47,586 nt of DNA, from positions 1 through 47,586 of the forward strand of contig DAIQMR010000019.1 of the NCBI GenBank assembly GCA_036788835.1, written 5' to 3'. This stretch comes from JALCSJ01 sp036788835 (GTDB taxonomy: Bacteria > Bacillota > Negativicutes > Acidaminococcales > Acidaminococcaceae). The stretch's first letter is position 1; each line of letters opens with the position of its first letter. Below are positions 34,832 to 43,028 of this stretch, piece by piece. The notes beneath the pieces were generated by a model. The model worked only from the letters and a program-made list of their open reading frames with translations, was not told the DNA's origin and made no database searches. Both the position numbers and the translations under genes were made by a program.

Positions 34832-35700
34832 TTGTACAGGCAGAGGGATTAAAACAAGATTTTCCTATTAGCGATAGTTATACTATACACGCTGTGAAGG
34901 GTGTTTCCTTCGGCATTTACGCCGGTGAGGTATTGGGATTGGTGGGAGAATCAGGCTGCGGCAAGTCAACTTTGGCTCGTATGCTGACAGGTATCTATGA
35001 GCCTACCGCAGGACAGGTACTTTACGAAGGCATTCCCGTTAATGGGCCTAGAAGGTCTGAGCAGCAACGCAAAAAAATGCAGAGTGAAGTACAACTGGTA
35101 TTTCAAGATTCAGCAGCCGCCTTAAATCCCCGCATGACTGTAGAAGAAATAGTATTGGAACCACTGGTCATTCATAACAAGACGAACAATAAAGAAGCCG
35201 TCTGTCCCCAATTGCTAGCCGGGTTGGCGGAGGTAGGCCTTGACGAAACTTATCTAACAAAGTATCCGGAAGAAATGTCCGGAGGCCAGAGACAGAGAGT
35301 GGCAATCGCCAGGAGTCTGATGTTGTCGCCGCGCCTGATTATTGCCGATGAGCCACTTGCTTCTATGGACGTATCCCTTCAGGCACAAATCATTAATTTA
35401 TTTCGACGGCTGCAAAGGGAAAAAGCTTTTGCCATGCTCTTTATTGCCCATGATTTATCTGTTATTCGGTTTGTCAGTGACAGAGTGGGTGTGATGTTTC
35501 AAGGTAAACTTGTGGAAATAGGTCCTACCGAAGAGGTGTATGCCCATCCTTTGCATCCCTATACCAAAGCCCTTTTGTCCGCCATTCATATTCCTGACCC
35601 AATATATGAGCGCAGTAAGCAAGTACTAGAATACGAGGAAAAAACTCCCTTGGGAAATACTATGATTGACCATGGACAGAGTCATTTTGTCCTTGGGTAA
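34816..35700 (+). CDS. ABC transporter ATPase (DppF/OppF-like)
   Basis: Second ATPase, 294 residues, presumably forming a heterodimer with the preceding one. Motifs: Walker A GESGCGKS near residue 44, Q-loop FQDSAAALNPRMTVEEIV, signature MSGGQRQR near 154, Walker B LIIADEPLASMD and H-loop IAHD. The C-terminal HPLHPYTKALLSAI is typical. It is slightly short at the C-terminal oligopeptide domain compared with 310-330 residue relatives. The last gene of the operon; a strong terminator follows within 10 bases. Confidence 0.92.
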   Translation: MGKDLIVQAEGLKQDFPISDSYTIHAVKGVSFGIYAGEVLGLVGESGCGKSTLARMLTGIYEPTAGQVLYEGIPVNGPRRSEQQRKKMQSEVQLVFQDSAAALNPRMTVEEIVLEPLVIHNKTNNKEAVCPQLLAGLAEVGLDETYLTKYPEEMSGGQRQRVAIARSLMLSPRLIIADEPLASMDVSLQAQIINLFRRLQREKAFAMLFIAHDLSVIRFVSDRVGVMFQGKLVEIGPTEEVYAHPLHPYTKALLSAIHIPDPIYERSKQVLEYEEKTPLGNTMIDHGQSHFVLG

Positions 35701-35708
35701 ATCTTTAG

Positions 35709-35744
35709 AGTCAGAAGCTGATTTTAGGAGCTTCTGACTTTTTC
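35709..35744 (+). terminator. Terminator of the ABC importer operon
   Basis: A perfect 11-bp stem (35709-35719 with 35729-35739) with a 9-base loop, followed by a T-run. Confidence 0.92.
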
Positions 35745-35816
35745 TTTGCCTATAATTATGATAAAATATAAAAATAAGATAATTGTTATGGGAAAACATT
35801 ATAAGGAGGAAGCAAA

Positions 35817-37349
35817 ATGAAGAAAATCGGGAGCAGAAAATTAGCGACAGTTATAGCTTTAGGATTGGTATTATCTGTTTGCGGCAGTAAAGCTTGGGCG
35901 GCAGAGACTTACGGTATACATGCTACAGGTAATCAATGTGTTAAGGTTACGGGCAAACAGGCAGCTCTCAATGTCAGTGCCAAGGGTAATGCCTGTGGCA
36001 TTCTGGTTACCGGCGCCGGTTCACAAGTGCTTGCTACCGATTATACTGCCATGACAGTTAAAGGCGGCACAGGTAAGAATATTATGGCTAGAGGTATTAT
36101 TGCCGAACAGGGCGGCACAGCTAATGTGGCTATGAAGGGCAGCCTGATTGTAGATGGTCATACCGGTACAGGCAATAAAGGTTCCGTTGATGCTATATGT
36201 GCCGACGGGGCAGGTTCCGAGATTACGATAACAGGTCTGACAGATATTGTGGGCAAAAGCCAGCAGGATACGTCTGCCATAGGAGCGCTCCATGGTGCTA
36301 AGGTTAAGGTGCAGGCCAAGGGAGCAATTAACGTTATAGCGGTGGAAGGCTTTGCTGCTGCTGTTTATGGGCAGTATGCAGGTTCGGAAACAACTGTAAC
36401 CGGGATTACCAATATAAAAGTAACCGGTGGCAAGAGTGCCGCCGGCGTAGAATCCACCGACAGGGGTACGACCGTGGTGAAACTAAGGGGAGATGTGCGG
36501 GTTTCTTCCGGCGGTGCAGCTGATGCCATCATTGCAGGAAAATTTTTTAATAAAAAAAGAAAAGACGATCCTAGCACCACAACTTTAATTGGCCTGGGGA
36601 AGAAACCCAGTGTAATAAGCGCCTTGGGAAGAACGCATACAGCTCTGCTCTTTTTGGATAACGGCGGCACGATTAATATAGAGAATATTAAAGGGACCGA
36701 AACTTTGGCCGGCAATACAGGCTTTGCTATTGCAGCGGCTGAAGAGGGCGGCACCGTAAATATGACAAAAAGCAGTTTGACAGGTAATGTCGGGTATAAC
36801 GCAGATGCTGCTGTAGCAGGAAAAACCAATGTGTTGAATATAAATATAGATTCAGCGTCCTCTCTGCAAGGGGCAGTCAGGGTAACCAATAACGATAGTT
36901 CCAAGGGAGCTGTTATTAATATTAGCAATGGGGGAACCTGGAAGATTACAGATACTTCGACTCTTAACACTCTGCAGAATAATGGCAAAGTCGTCTTTGC
37001 ACCGCATAGCAGCTTTACTGAGCTGAAGGTACAGTCCGTAGTAGGCAGTGGCATTTATGTAATCAATACAAATTTGGCAAAGCAGGCAGGGGATACAATA
37101 GCGATAGATACCGGTAATAATAGCGTTGTTAATATAAAGGTTGCCAACGACCCTGTTTACGCCACTCAGAACTGGCAGAGCGTGGCCAGAGGCAGCCATA
37201 AGATACTGACCCTGCAAAATGGTCGCCTGGAAGTAAAGGGTGTGCCGACGGATATAGGCAAATACAGGGTTACTCCGAATATTGTAAAAAACAGCAATAA
37301 TAGCTGGAGTATCAATGGGGTGAAGAGAGTAAAGGTTCCTCAAAAATAG
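35817..37349 (+). CDS. Secreted beta-helix (autotransporter passenger-like) protein without a barrel
   Basis: A 510-residue protein with a good Sec signal peptide (MKKIGSRK, hydrophobic core, cut after AWA near residue 28). The mature chain is a run of short beta repeats rich in Gly, Thr, Asn and Val (GGTANVAMKG, NGGTINIENI, EGGTVNMTKS, GTWKITDTSTLNTLQNNGKVVF), the pattern of right-handed beta-helix passengers. The stretch NNGKVVF...GSGIYVINTNLA resembles the junction region that precedes a barrel in autotransporters. Instead of about 250 more residues of barrel, the protein stops after a basic VKRVKVPQK end with no terminal Phe. It may be a truncated autotransporter, or a secreted protein retained by other means. 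AAGGAGG sits 8 bases before the ATG. Confidence 0.75.
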   Translation: MKKIGSRKLATVIALGLVLSVCGSKAWAAETYGIHATGNQCVKVTGKQAALNVSAKGNACGILVTGAGSQVLATDYTAMTVKGGTGKNIMARGIIAEQGGTANVAMKGSLIVDGHTGTGNKGSVDAICADGAGSEITITGLTDIVGKSQQDTSAIGALHGAKVKVQAKGAINVIAVEGFAAAVYGQYAGSETTVTGITNIKVTGGKSAAGVESTDRGTTVVKLRGDVRVSSGGAADAIIAGKFFNKKRKDDPSTTTLIGLGKKPSVISALGRTHTALLFLDNGGTINIENIKGTETLAGNTGFAIAAAEEGGTVNMTKSSLTGNVGYNADAAVAGKTNVLNINIDSASSLQGAVRVTNNDSSKGAVINISNGGTWKITDTSTLNTLQNNGKVVFAPHSSFTELKVQSVVGSGIYVINTNLAKQAGDTIAIDTGNNSVVNIKVANDPVYATQNWQSVARGSHKILTLQNGRLEVKGVPTDIGKYRVTPNIVKNSNNSWSINGVKRVKVPQK

Positions 37350-37380
37350 GAATCGCAGTTTAAGAAGCGGGAACTATTAT

Positions 37381-37486
37381 TAAGGACAACAACACCCAGG
37401 GTATCTGGGGATTGGCAGAGGGAAATTTTCGTCAAGGCAAATAAGGTAACAACACCCGGGTTATCTGGGGATTGGTAGAGGAAAAT
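37381..37486 (+). repeat. Imperfect direct repeat downstream of the barrel-less passenger gene
   Basis: A 46-base segment at 37381-37426 recurs at 37442-37486 with a few substitutions and one deleted base, at a period of about 60. In one frame both copies read NNT(Q/R)xIWGL(A/V)E, in another GYLGIGRGK(F/Y). Neither frame stays open. It fills most of the 198-base gap before the dehydrogenase gene. It may be decayed coding sequence, perhaps from a lost barrel, but I cannot confirm its origin. Confidence 0.6.
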
Positions 37487-37547
37487 ATCGCTTACGTGAT
37501 GCAAAAGATGCTATAAGTAAAGGCAAATTCCTTAGGAGGTAATTCAT

Positions 37548-38501
37548 ATGACAAGCAAAAAAAGAATCGTTGGTGTAGTTGGACTAGGACATGTAGGTGC
37601 TCACGTGGCTTATGCTTTGGGTATGATGGGTGTTGCAGACGAAGTACTGCTCTGTGATAAAAAAGAGGATAAATTAGTGAGCGAGCGTCAGGATTTAATG
37701 GATGCGGTGAAATTTATGCCTCATCCGGTTGATTATAAGATTGTGTCTTATGAAGGCTTTAAAGAGTGTGATGTTATTGTCAATGCTACGGGTAAAATTG
37801 AGCTGAGTGCTACCGGCAATAGAGATGACGAAATGAATTTTACCGTTGTCCAGGTTGCGGATTATATACCCAAAATTATGGCCGGTGGCTTCAAGGGGAT
37901 TTTCTTGAATATTACCAATCCCTGTGATGTTGTTACTCACTTGATTGCTGTAAAAAGCGGCCTGCCTAAAGGGCATGTGCTGGGTACGGGAACGGGTCTT
38001 GATACTTCCAGACTGGTTAGTGCCATAGCCCAGCAGACAGGGTTAGAGCATCATTCTTTTACAGCATATATGTTTGGGGAACACGGCAATGCCCAGATGG
38101 TTCCTTGGTCACTGGTAAAAATCGCCGGGAAAGCATTAGACGAATATAATAATCAACCGCCTTTTGACTTTGACAGGGAAGAACTGAAAAAACGTGCTAT
38201 TGGTGGCGGCTGGGTAACTTTCCGAGGGAAAGGCTGTACCGAATACGGTATTTGTTCTGTGGCGGCCTATATGGTAGATACCATATTGCATGATGCTAAA
38301 AAGATACTTCCTGCCAGCGTAGAGCTGACCGGTGAATACGGTGAAACAGGTATTTTTGCGGGAGTGCCGGCCATTATCGGAGCCAATGGTGACGAAAAAG
38401 TCATGGAATATAATTTGCCGGACAATGAGCTCAAGGAATTTAAAGCCTGCTGCACAACCATAAGAAACAATATTGCCAAAGCAGAAAAAGTACTGGGGTG
38501 A
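37548..38501 (+). CDS. L-lactate / L-2-hydroxyacid dehydrogenase (LDH/MDH superfamily)
   Basis: NAD-dependent oxidoreductase of 317 residues. The Rossmann start VGVVGLGHVGAHVAYALGMMGVADEVLLCD, NITNPCDVVTH (NAD and substrate side), GTGTGLDTSRL and the active-site FGEHGNAQMVPWS with His179 are clear. The GTGTGLDT(S/A)R motif and the overall sequence resemble L-2-hydroxyisocaproate dehydrogenases as much as classical L-lactate dehydrogenase, so substrate is open among lactate, branched 2-oxoacids and malate. TAGGAGGT 8 bases before the ATG is the best ribosome site in the window and suggests high expression. It appears monocistronic. Confidence 0.85.
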   Translation: MTSKKRIVGVVGLGHVGAHVAYALGMMGVADEVLLCDKKEDKLVSERQDLMDAVKFMPHPVDYKIVSYEGFKECDVIVNATGKIELSATGNRDDEMNFTVVQVADYIPKIMAGGFKGIFLNITNPCDVVTHLIAVKSGLPKGHVLGTGTGLDTSRLVSAIAQQTGLEHHSFTAYMFGEHGNAQMVPWSLVKIAGKALDEYNNQPPFDFDREELKKRAIGGGWVTFRGKGCTEYGICSVAAYMVDTILHDAKKILPASVELTGEYGETGIFAGVPAIIGANGDEKVMEYNLPDNELKEFKACCTTIRNNIAKAEKVLG

Positions 38502-38616
38502 AAATGCCAAGAAATATGCTTGTCCTACGGATACGAAGGCATGACGAAGGGAACCTGCTCCCATTTATCTAAACATTGTCGAGAATAACCCTGCTTCAAA
38601 TTACCTAGTGAGTAAG

Positions 38617-38640
38617 TGGTGGGAGTCTGTCACCATTTTT
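38617..38640 (+). terminator. Terminator-like hairpin in the gap before pckA
   Basis: TGGTG/CACCA stem with a 9-base loop and five T after it. The stem is short. TGGGAG here can also pair with CTCCCA about 65 bases upstream, so the 238-base gap 38502-38739 may form a larger folded RNA end. I see no gene in the gap. Confidence 0.5.
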
Positions 38641-38645
38641 GTATG

Positions 38646-38674
38646 TTGCTAAGAATAGACAAAAAGCATATAAT
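38646..38674 (+). promoter_or_regulatory. Promoter of pckA
   Basis: TTGCTA at 38646-38651 and TATAAT at 38669-38674 with a 17-base spacer, starting 6 bases after the preceding T-run. The transcript would have a leader of about 60 bases. Confidence 0.75.
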
Positions 38675-38739
38675 TAAGTCAATAAAATCATAGTTTGGTA
38701 AAGTTATTTTATGGAAACTATAGATAGAGGTGCGGGATT

Positions 38740-40305
38740 ATGGAGACAGTAAACAATGACGTTTTTCTGACCGAAGCAAAAGAAGTAAGCAAGGATTTAA
38801 GTGTAAGAGAACTGGTGGAGGAAGCCATCCGCAATGGGGAAGGAACATTTTCAGATACAGGTGCTTTGAGAACAGTAACAGGAGCTCACACAGGCCGTTC
38901 TCCTAAAGACAAGTTCATCGTAGATACGAAACTGACTCACGATGAAGTGAGCTGGAGCAATAATCAGCCCTGCAGTGAGGATACTTTTAACAAGCTCTAT
39001 AAAAAATGCCTGGATTATGTAAAGACTCATAAAGTTTACGCTACTCAGGTTATTGCCGGTGCCGATCCCAAGTATCAATTGAAAGTGAAATTTATTACTC
39101 AATTGGCTTGGCAGCAACTTTTCGTTAAACAGTTGCTGATTAAGACGCAGACATCTTGTGATGCTCCTGCGGATTTCACAGTGGTGGTTGTGCCTGACGT
39201 GAAGGCTGACCCCAAAGTAGACGGCACTCATTCCGATGCCTTTGTTATTTTGAATTTTGATAAGAATATAGTTCTTATCGGCGGCGGCCGTTATGCAGGA
39301 GAATTGAAGAAATCCATTTTCTCTGTTATGAATTATCTCCTCCCGGAGCACGGCATCCTGACGATGCACTGCTCCTGCAACGAAGGGGAAAAGGGTGATG
39401 TGGCCTTGTTCTTCGGTTTGTCAGGAACAGGCAAGACAACCCTGTCCGCTGATCCCAATCGTTCTTTGATTGGTGATGATGAGCACGGCTGGGGCGAAAA
39501 CGGCGTATTCAATATTGAAGGCGGCTGCTATGCTAAGTGCATAGATTTGTCCGAAGAAACCGAACCGGAAATTTACAGGGCCATTAAATTTGGTGCCGTT
39601 ATGGAAAACGTTATTGTGGACCCGAAAACCGGTGCTCCGGATTATTTCGACGGAAGCTTGACACAGAATACCAGAGTGGCGTATCCTTTAAACTATATTC
39701 CCAATGCTAAGCTGCCCAGTATGGCAACTCATCCCAAGAATATTATTTTCTTGACCGCCGATGCTTTCGGTGTATTGCCTCCTGTGGCTAAACTGACCAC
39801 AGCTCAGGCTATGTACCACTATCTGTCAGGCTATACCAGCAAGGTAGCCGGCACAGAAACAGGTATTGTCGACCCGGAAACCACTTTCTCCATCGGGTTC
39901 GGTGAGCCATTCCTGCCACTGTCTCCCTTGATTTATGCTAAGCTTTTAGGGGAACGCATTAACAAATATCACGCCAATGTTTATTTGGTTAATACCGGCT
40001 GGAGCGGCGGCGTTTATGGCGTAGGCAAACGGATGAAACTGGCCTATACCAGAGCTATTATTACTGCTATTTTCCAAGGGACTCTTGGTCAAGAGGGTTG
40101 GGAAAAGCTCCCTGTTTTTGATGTGGAAATTCCTAAATCCTGTCCTAGTGTGCCCTCTGAAATCCTAAATCCTAAGAACACATGGCAGGATAAGGCATCT
40201 TATGATGACTATATTCATAAGCTGGCCGTGCGCTTTAATGAGAATACCAAGAGATTTGCTGCAGATGTAACACCTGAGATTTTGGCAGCAGGTCCGAAGA
40301 TTTAG
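38740..40305 (+). CDS. pckA: Phosphoenolpyruvate carboxykinase (ATP)
   Basis: Interconverts oxaloacetate plus ATP with PEP, CO2 and ADP; in the gluconeogenic direction it links the C4 dicarboxylate pool to PEP. The 521-residue protein has the substrate-binding TGRSPKDKF near residue 50, the kinase loop GLSGTGKTTLS (P-loop at 226-233), the metal-binding DDEHGW next to it, and the NIEGGCYAKC segment, all hallmarks of the ATP-type enzyme. AGAGGTG lies 8 bases before the ATG at 38740. It is monocistronic, with promoter and terminator both visible. In a dicarboxylate-fermenting anaerobe it would be a central anabolic enzyme (inference). Confidence 0.96.
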   Translation: METVNNDVFLTEAKEVSKDLSVRELVEEAIRNGEGTFSDTGALRTVTGAHTGRSPKDKFIVDTKLTHDEVSWSNNQPCSEDTFNKLYKKCLDYVKTHKVYATQVIAGADPKYQLKVKFITQLAWQQLFVKQLLIKTQTSCDAPADFTVVVVPDVKADPKVDGTHSDAFVILNFDKNIVLIGGGRYAGELKKSIFSVMNYLLPEHGILTMHCSCNEGEKGDVALFFGLSGTGKTTLSADPNRSLIGDDEHGWGENGVFNIEGGCYAKCIDLSEETEPEIYRAIKFGAVMENVIVDPKTGAPDYFDGSLTQNTRVAYPLNYIPNAKLPSMATHPKNIIFLTADAFGVLPPVAKLTTAQAMYHYLSGYTSKVAGTETGIVDPETTFSIGFGEPFLPLSPLIYAKLLGERINKYHANVYLVNTGWSGGVYGVGKRMKLAYTRAIITAIFQGTLGQEGWEKLPVFDVEIPKSCPSVPSEILNPKNTWQDKASYDDYIHKLAVRFNENTKRFAADVTPEILAAGPKI

Positions 40306-40336
40306 TTATCAGCTAAACTGTTCAATGCAGAACATG

Positions 40337-40376
40337 AAAGACCGTAGGAGCAAAATTGCCTGCTACGGTCTTTTTG
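40337..40376 (+). terminator. Terminator after pckA
   Basis: An 11-bp stem (40337-40347 with 40363-40373) around a partly paired 15-base interior, followed by a T-run. Confidence 0.9.
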
Positions 40377-40381
40377 TAATG

Positions 40382-40390
40382 TGATATAAT
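40382..40390 (+). promoter_or_regulatory. Extended -10 promoter of the tsaE operon
   Basis: TGATATAAT is a consensus extended -10. No good -35 box lies 17 bases upstream, where the pckA terminator stands. A start near 40397 gives a leader of about 25 bases. Confidence 0.55.
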
Positions 40391-40421
40391 AAATAGACTT
40401 ATTTTTTTTAGGAGAAGCGCC

Positions 40422-40874
40422 ATGAAAAATATTATTTGTGAAAATCAGGAGAAAACTAAAGAGCTGGGCCATCGGTTAGGGAGTCTCTTGCAAGAAGGGG
40501 ATGTGTTGTGCCTGACGGGAGATCTGGGGGCAGGAAAGACATTCTTGACAACGGCAATGGCTGAATCCTTGGGGGTTGCGGCCAAGGACGTTACCAGCCC
40601 TACTTTTTCCCTGCTTAATATTTATCATGGGACAAATTTAACCCTGAAGCATTTCGATTTATATCGACTGAATAGAGAAGAAGAATTAGATGATATTGGT
40701 TTTTATGAATATGCAGGCGGAGAAGGAATCACCTTTATTGAGTGGGCAGAGCTTTTTCCGGCAGCTTTGCCGGAAGAGCATTTGACCATACGTATTGAGA
40801 ATCAGGGCATGGGGCGCAAGATAACAATGGAACCCCACGGGAAACGTTATGAAAAAATTTGTGAAAGGGTGTAG
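40422..40874 (+). CDS. tsaE: tRNA t6A biosynthesis ATPase
   Basis: P-loop ATPase required for threonylcarbamoyl-adenosine (t6A37) formation with TsaB and TsaD. The 150-residue protein has Walker A GDLGAGKT near residue 33, the TSPTFSLLNIY motif, the HFDLYRL segment and FIEWAE, all diagnostic of TsaE. TAGGAGAAGC precedes the ATG at 40422. It is the first gene of a tightly spaced cluster with tsaB (3 bases apart), rimI and tsaD, a common Firmicute arrangement. Confidence 0.94.
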   Translation: MKNIICENQEKTKELGHRLGSLLQEGDVLCLTGDLGAGKTFLTTAMAESLGVAAKDVTSPTFSLLNIYHGTNLTLKHFDLYRLNREEELDDIGFYEYAGGEGITFIEWAELFPAALPEEHLTIRIENQGMGRKITMEPHGKRYEKICERV

Positions 40875-40877
40875 AAG

Positions 40878-41570
40878 ATGCTCACATTAGGTATAGATAC
40901 AGCTACAAAGGTTTGCACAGTAGCCTTGGCCGAAGGGGAAAAGATTTTGGCCTCCTATGAAATAAATATGGGAATGACCCATTCCGAGGGATTAGTCCCT
41001 CAAATGGAGCAGCTTTTTCAGCGGACGGGAATTGCCAAAAAGGATTTGGAGCTGATTGCTGTCAGCAGGGGACCCGGTTCTTTTACGGGACTCAGGATTG
41101 GCCTGGCCACGGCGGAAGCTATGGCTTATGGGCTGCACATTCCTATGATTGCGGTTAGCACTCTAGAGGTATTGGCCTATAATCTGCCGGCAGAAAATGT
41201 TCTGCTTGTACCGGTGTTGGATGCTCAAAAAGGGAATTTTTACAGGGCACTTTATGAATGGAAAAATGGTGAACTTATGGAAGTAGCTCCAGTGGAAATT
41301 CTAGCAGGAAAAGCACTCTGTGAACAACTGATGCAATATGATAAAGCAACGATTATTCTGGGTGAGTGTGAAAAAACACCTGTACAGGAAGGCGGCAAGA
41401 TTAGCCTGGCACCTGTGTGGAACAGATTGCCCCATGCAGCGGCGGTAGCAATATTGGGAGCGAAAAGACACAAAACCGGTGGGGATATGGATTACTTCGG
41501 CACAGAGCCTTTTTACATCAGAAAATCGGAAGCAGAGGAATTATGGGACAAGAAACAGCAAAAAAAATAA
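40878..41570 (+). CDS. tsaB: tRNA t6A biosynthesis scaffold protein
   Basis: Non-catalytic partner of TsaD in the t6A complex, an ASKHA-fold protein of 230 residues. Seen: LGIDTATKVCTVAL at the N terminus, the MTHSEGLVPQMEQLF segment, and SRGPGSFTGLRIGLATAEAMAYG around residue 63, the classical YeaZ/TsaB signature. The C-terminal part is variable, as in the family. It sits between tsaE and rimI and overlaps rimI by 28 bases. Confidence 0.93.
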   Translation: MLTLGIDTATKVCTVALAEGEKILASYEINMGMTHSEGLVPQMEQLFQRTGIAKKDLELIAVSRGPGSFTGLRIGLATAEAMAYGLHIPMIAVSTLEVLAYNLPAENVLLVPVLDAQKGNFYRALYEWKNGELMEVAPVEILAGKALCEQLMQYDKATIILGECEKTPVQEGGKISLAPVWNRLPHAAAVAILGAKRHKTGGDMDYFGTEPFYIRKSEAEELWDKKQQKK

Positions 41571-41995
41571 GATTAATGACCAAAGCGGATCTTCCGGCTG
41601 TTATGGCCCTGGACGGGGCAGCATTCCCTCACCAATGGCCAAAGCAGGCCTGGGAGGAAGAGCTGAATAAGCATGGTGACACTTATCTTTGCCTAGAAGT
41701 AGACAACACAATAGCAGGATATGTAGGATTCTGGTGGGTACTGGATGAAGTGCAGATTACCAGAGTGGCAGTGAGCACCGCATTCAGGCAGCAGGGACTT
41801 GGCATTGCCCTAATGGAGGCGGCTCAAAAGCTGGCCCGGGACATGGGCAGTCACTTTATGACTTTGGAAGTGCGGGAGAGCAATACAGCAGCCCGCGGAT
41901 TATATGAAAAGCTAGGTTTTAAGAGTTTGGGCATCAGGCCCCATTATTATGAAAACAAAGAAAATGCCGTCATAATGGAATGGCAATTTAAATAG
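41543..41995 (+). CDS. rimI: Ribosomal protein S18-alanine N-acetyltransferase (GNAT family)
   Basis: Acetyltransferase of 150 residues, predicted to acetylate the N-terminal alanine of ribosomal protein S18. It has the GNAT acetyl-CoA loop (TAFRQQGLGIALM, matching RxxGxG/A), then LEVRESNTAARGLYEKLGF, which is highly typical of RimI. I start at the ATG at 41543, preceded by AGAGGAA and overlapping the tsaB end. An ATG at 41576 is an alternative. A longer reading from 41417 lies within tsaB and is rejected. Position between tsaB and tsaD is the usual one for rimI. Confidence 0.9.
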   Translation: MGQETAKKIRLMTKADLPAVMALDGAAFPHQWPKQAWEEELNKHGDTYLCLEVDNTIAGYVGFWWVLDEVQITRVAVSTAFRQQGLGIALMEAAQKLARDMGSHFMTLEVRESNTAARGLYEKLGFKSLGIRPHYYENKENAVIMEWQFK

Positions 41996-42005
41996 GGATG
42001 AGAAC

Positions 42006-43028
42006 ATGACAGAAAAAGACGTGTATATTTTAGGCATAGAAAGCAGCTGCGACGAGACTGCGGCTTCAATTGTAAAAAATGGCAGGGAAGTACTTTCCAA
42101 CGTAATTTCCACCCAGATTCCCATTCATAGGAAATTTGGCGGGGTGGTGCCGGAAATCGCTTCTCGTAAACATATTGAACATATTATGCCGGTTATAGAC
42201 AAAGCCTTGTCCGATGCTAAAGTAACACTGGAACAGGTGGACGCTATTGCCGTGACCTACGGACCGGGCCTAGTGGGGGCTCTTTTGGTAGGACTGTCCG
42301 CTGCCAAGGCTTTGGCCTTTGCACTGGACAAACCATTAATCGGGGTGAACCATTTGGAAGGTCACGTGTTTGCCAATTTTTTATCCGGCGAACAGTTGGC
42401 ACCCCCCTTCTTGGCCTTGGTAGTGTCAGGAGGGCATACCTCCCTTTTAATCGTAGAGGATTACAATACCTTTAAGCTGTTGGGACAAACCAGGGACGAT
42501 GCGGCAGGGGAAGCTTTTGACAAAATAGCCAGATTCATGGGGCTGCCTTATCCAGGTGGCCCGGAAATAGAAAAGCTGGCAGCCACAGGTAATCCTGATG
42601 CTATAGCATTTCCCAAACCAATGCTGCCGGGAACCTCAGATTTCAGCTTCAGTGGTTTAAAATCCGCAGTGATTAATCACATCCATGGGATGGAACAACG
42701 GGGAGAAACTATTAATAAGGCTGACGTAGCAGCCTCTTTTCAGAAAACCATTGTAGAGGTTTTAGTGGAAAAAAGTAAGCAGGCCATCAAGCAGACAGGG
42801 CTGAAAGAAATAGTTTTAGCAGGAGGAGTATCCGCTAATAAAACCTTGCAGGCAGCTTTGGCCAAAGGTGCAGAAGAAGTGGGCGCCAAGCTGATTCACC
42901 CTACGAAGATTCTGTGTACCGATAATGCTGTAATGATTGCTACAAGAGGCTACTATATGTTTAAGCACGGTGACCGCAGTGCTAATACTCTAAATGCGGA
43001 TCCTGCCTTAAAATTGGGAGAAGAATAA
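42006..43028 (+). CDS. tsaD: tRNA N6-adenosine threonylcarbamoyltransferase
   Basis: Catalytic subunit that transfers threonylcarbamoyl to A37 of ANN-decoding tRNAs. The 340-residue ASKHA protein has GIESSCDETAASIV at the N terminus, VVPEIASRKHIEH, the metal ligands His116 and His120 in NHLEGH, the LVVSGGHTSL segment and KTLQAAL near the end. Length and motifs match bacterial TsaD (older name Gcp/YgjD). The stop codon TAA overlaps the ATG of the histidine kinase gene by one base, so the signalling pair is probably co-transcribed with the t6A genes. Confidence 0.95.
   Translation: MTEKDVYILGIESSCDETAASIVKNGREVLSNVISTQIPIHRKFGGVVPEIASRKHIEHIMPVIDKALSDAKVTLEQVDAIAVTYGPGLVGALLVGLSAAKALAFALDKPLIGVNHLEGHVFANFLSGEQLAPPFLALVVSGGHTSLLIVEDYNTFKLLGQTRDDAAGEAFDKIARFMGLPYPGGPEIEKLAATGNPDAIAFPKPMLPGTSDFSFSGLKSAVINHIHGMEQRGETINKADVAASFQKTIVEVLVEKSKQAIKQTGLKEIVLAGGVSANKTLQAALAKGAEEVGAKLIHPTKILCTDNAVMIATRGYYMFKHGDRSANTLNADPALKLGEE

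Noticed and set aside
37350..37547. Possibility that a frameshift joins the beta-helix protein to a barrel in the gap
   Set aside because: Only about 200 bases are available and all frames are broken by stops; a barrel needs about 750 bases. The short similarity is kept only as a possible relic.
38502..38739. Possible 6S RNA, tmRNA or SRP RNA
   Set aside because: Pairing potential exists, but I could not match the conserved sequence signatures of any of these RNAs.
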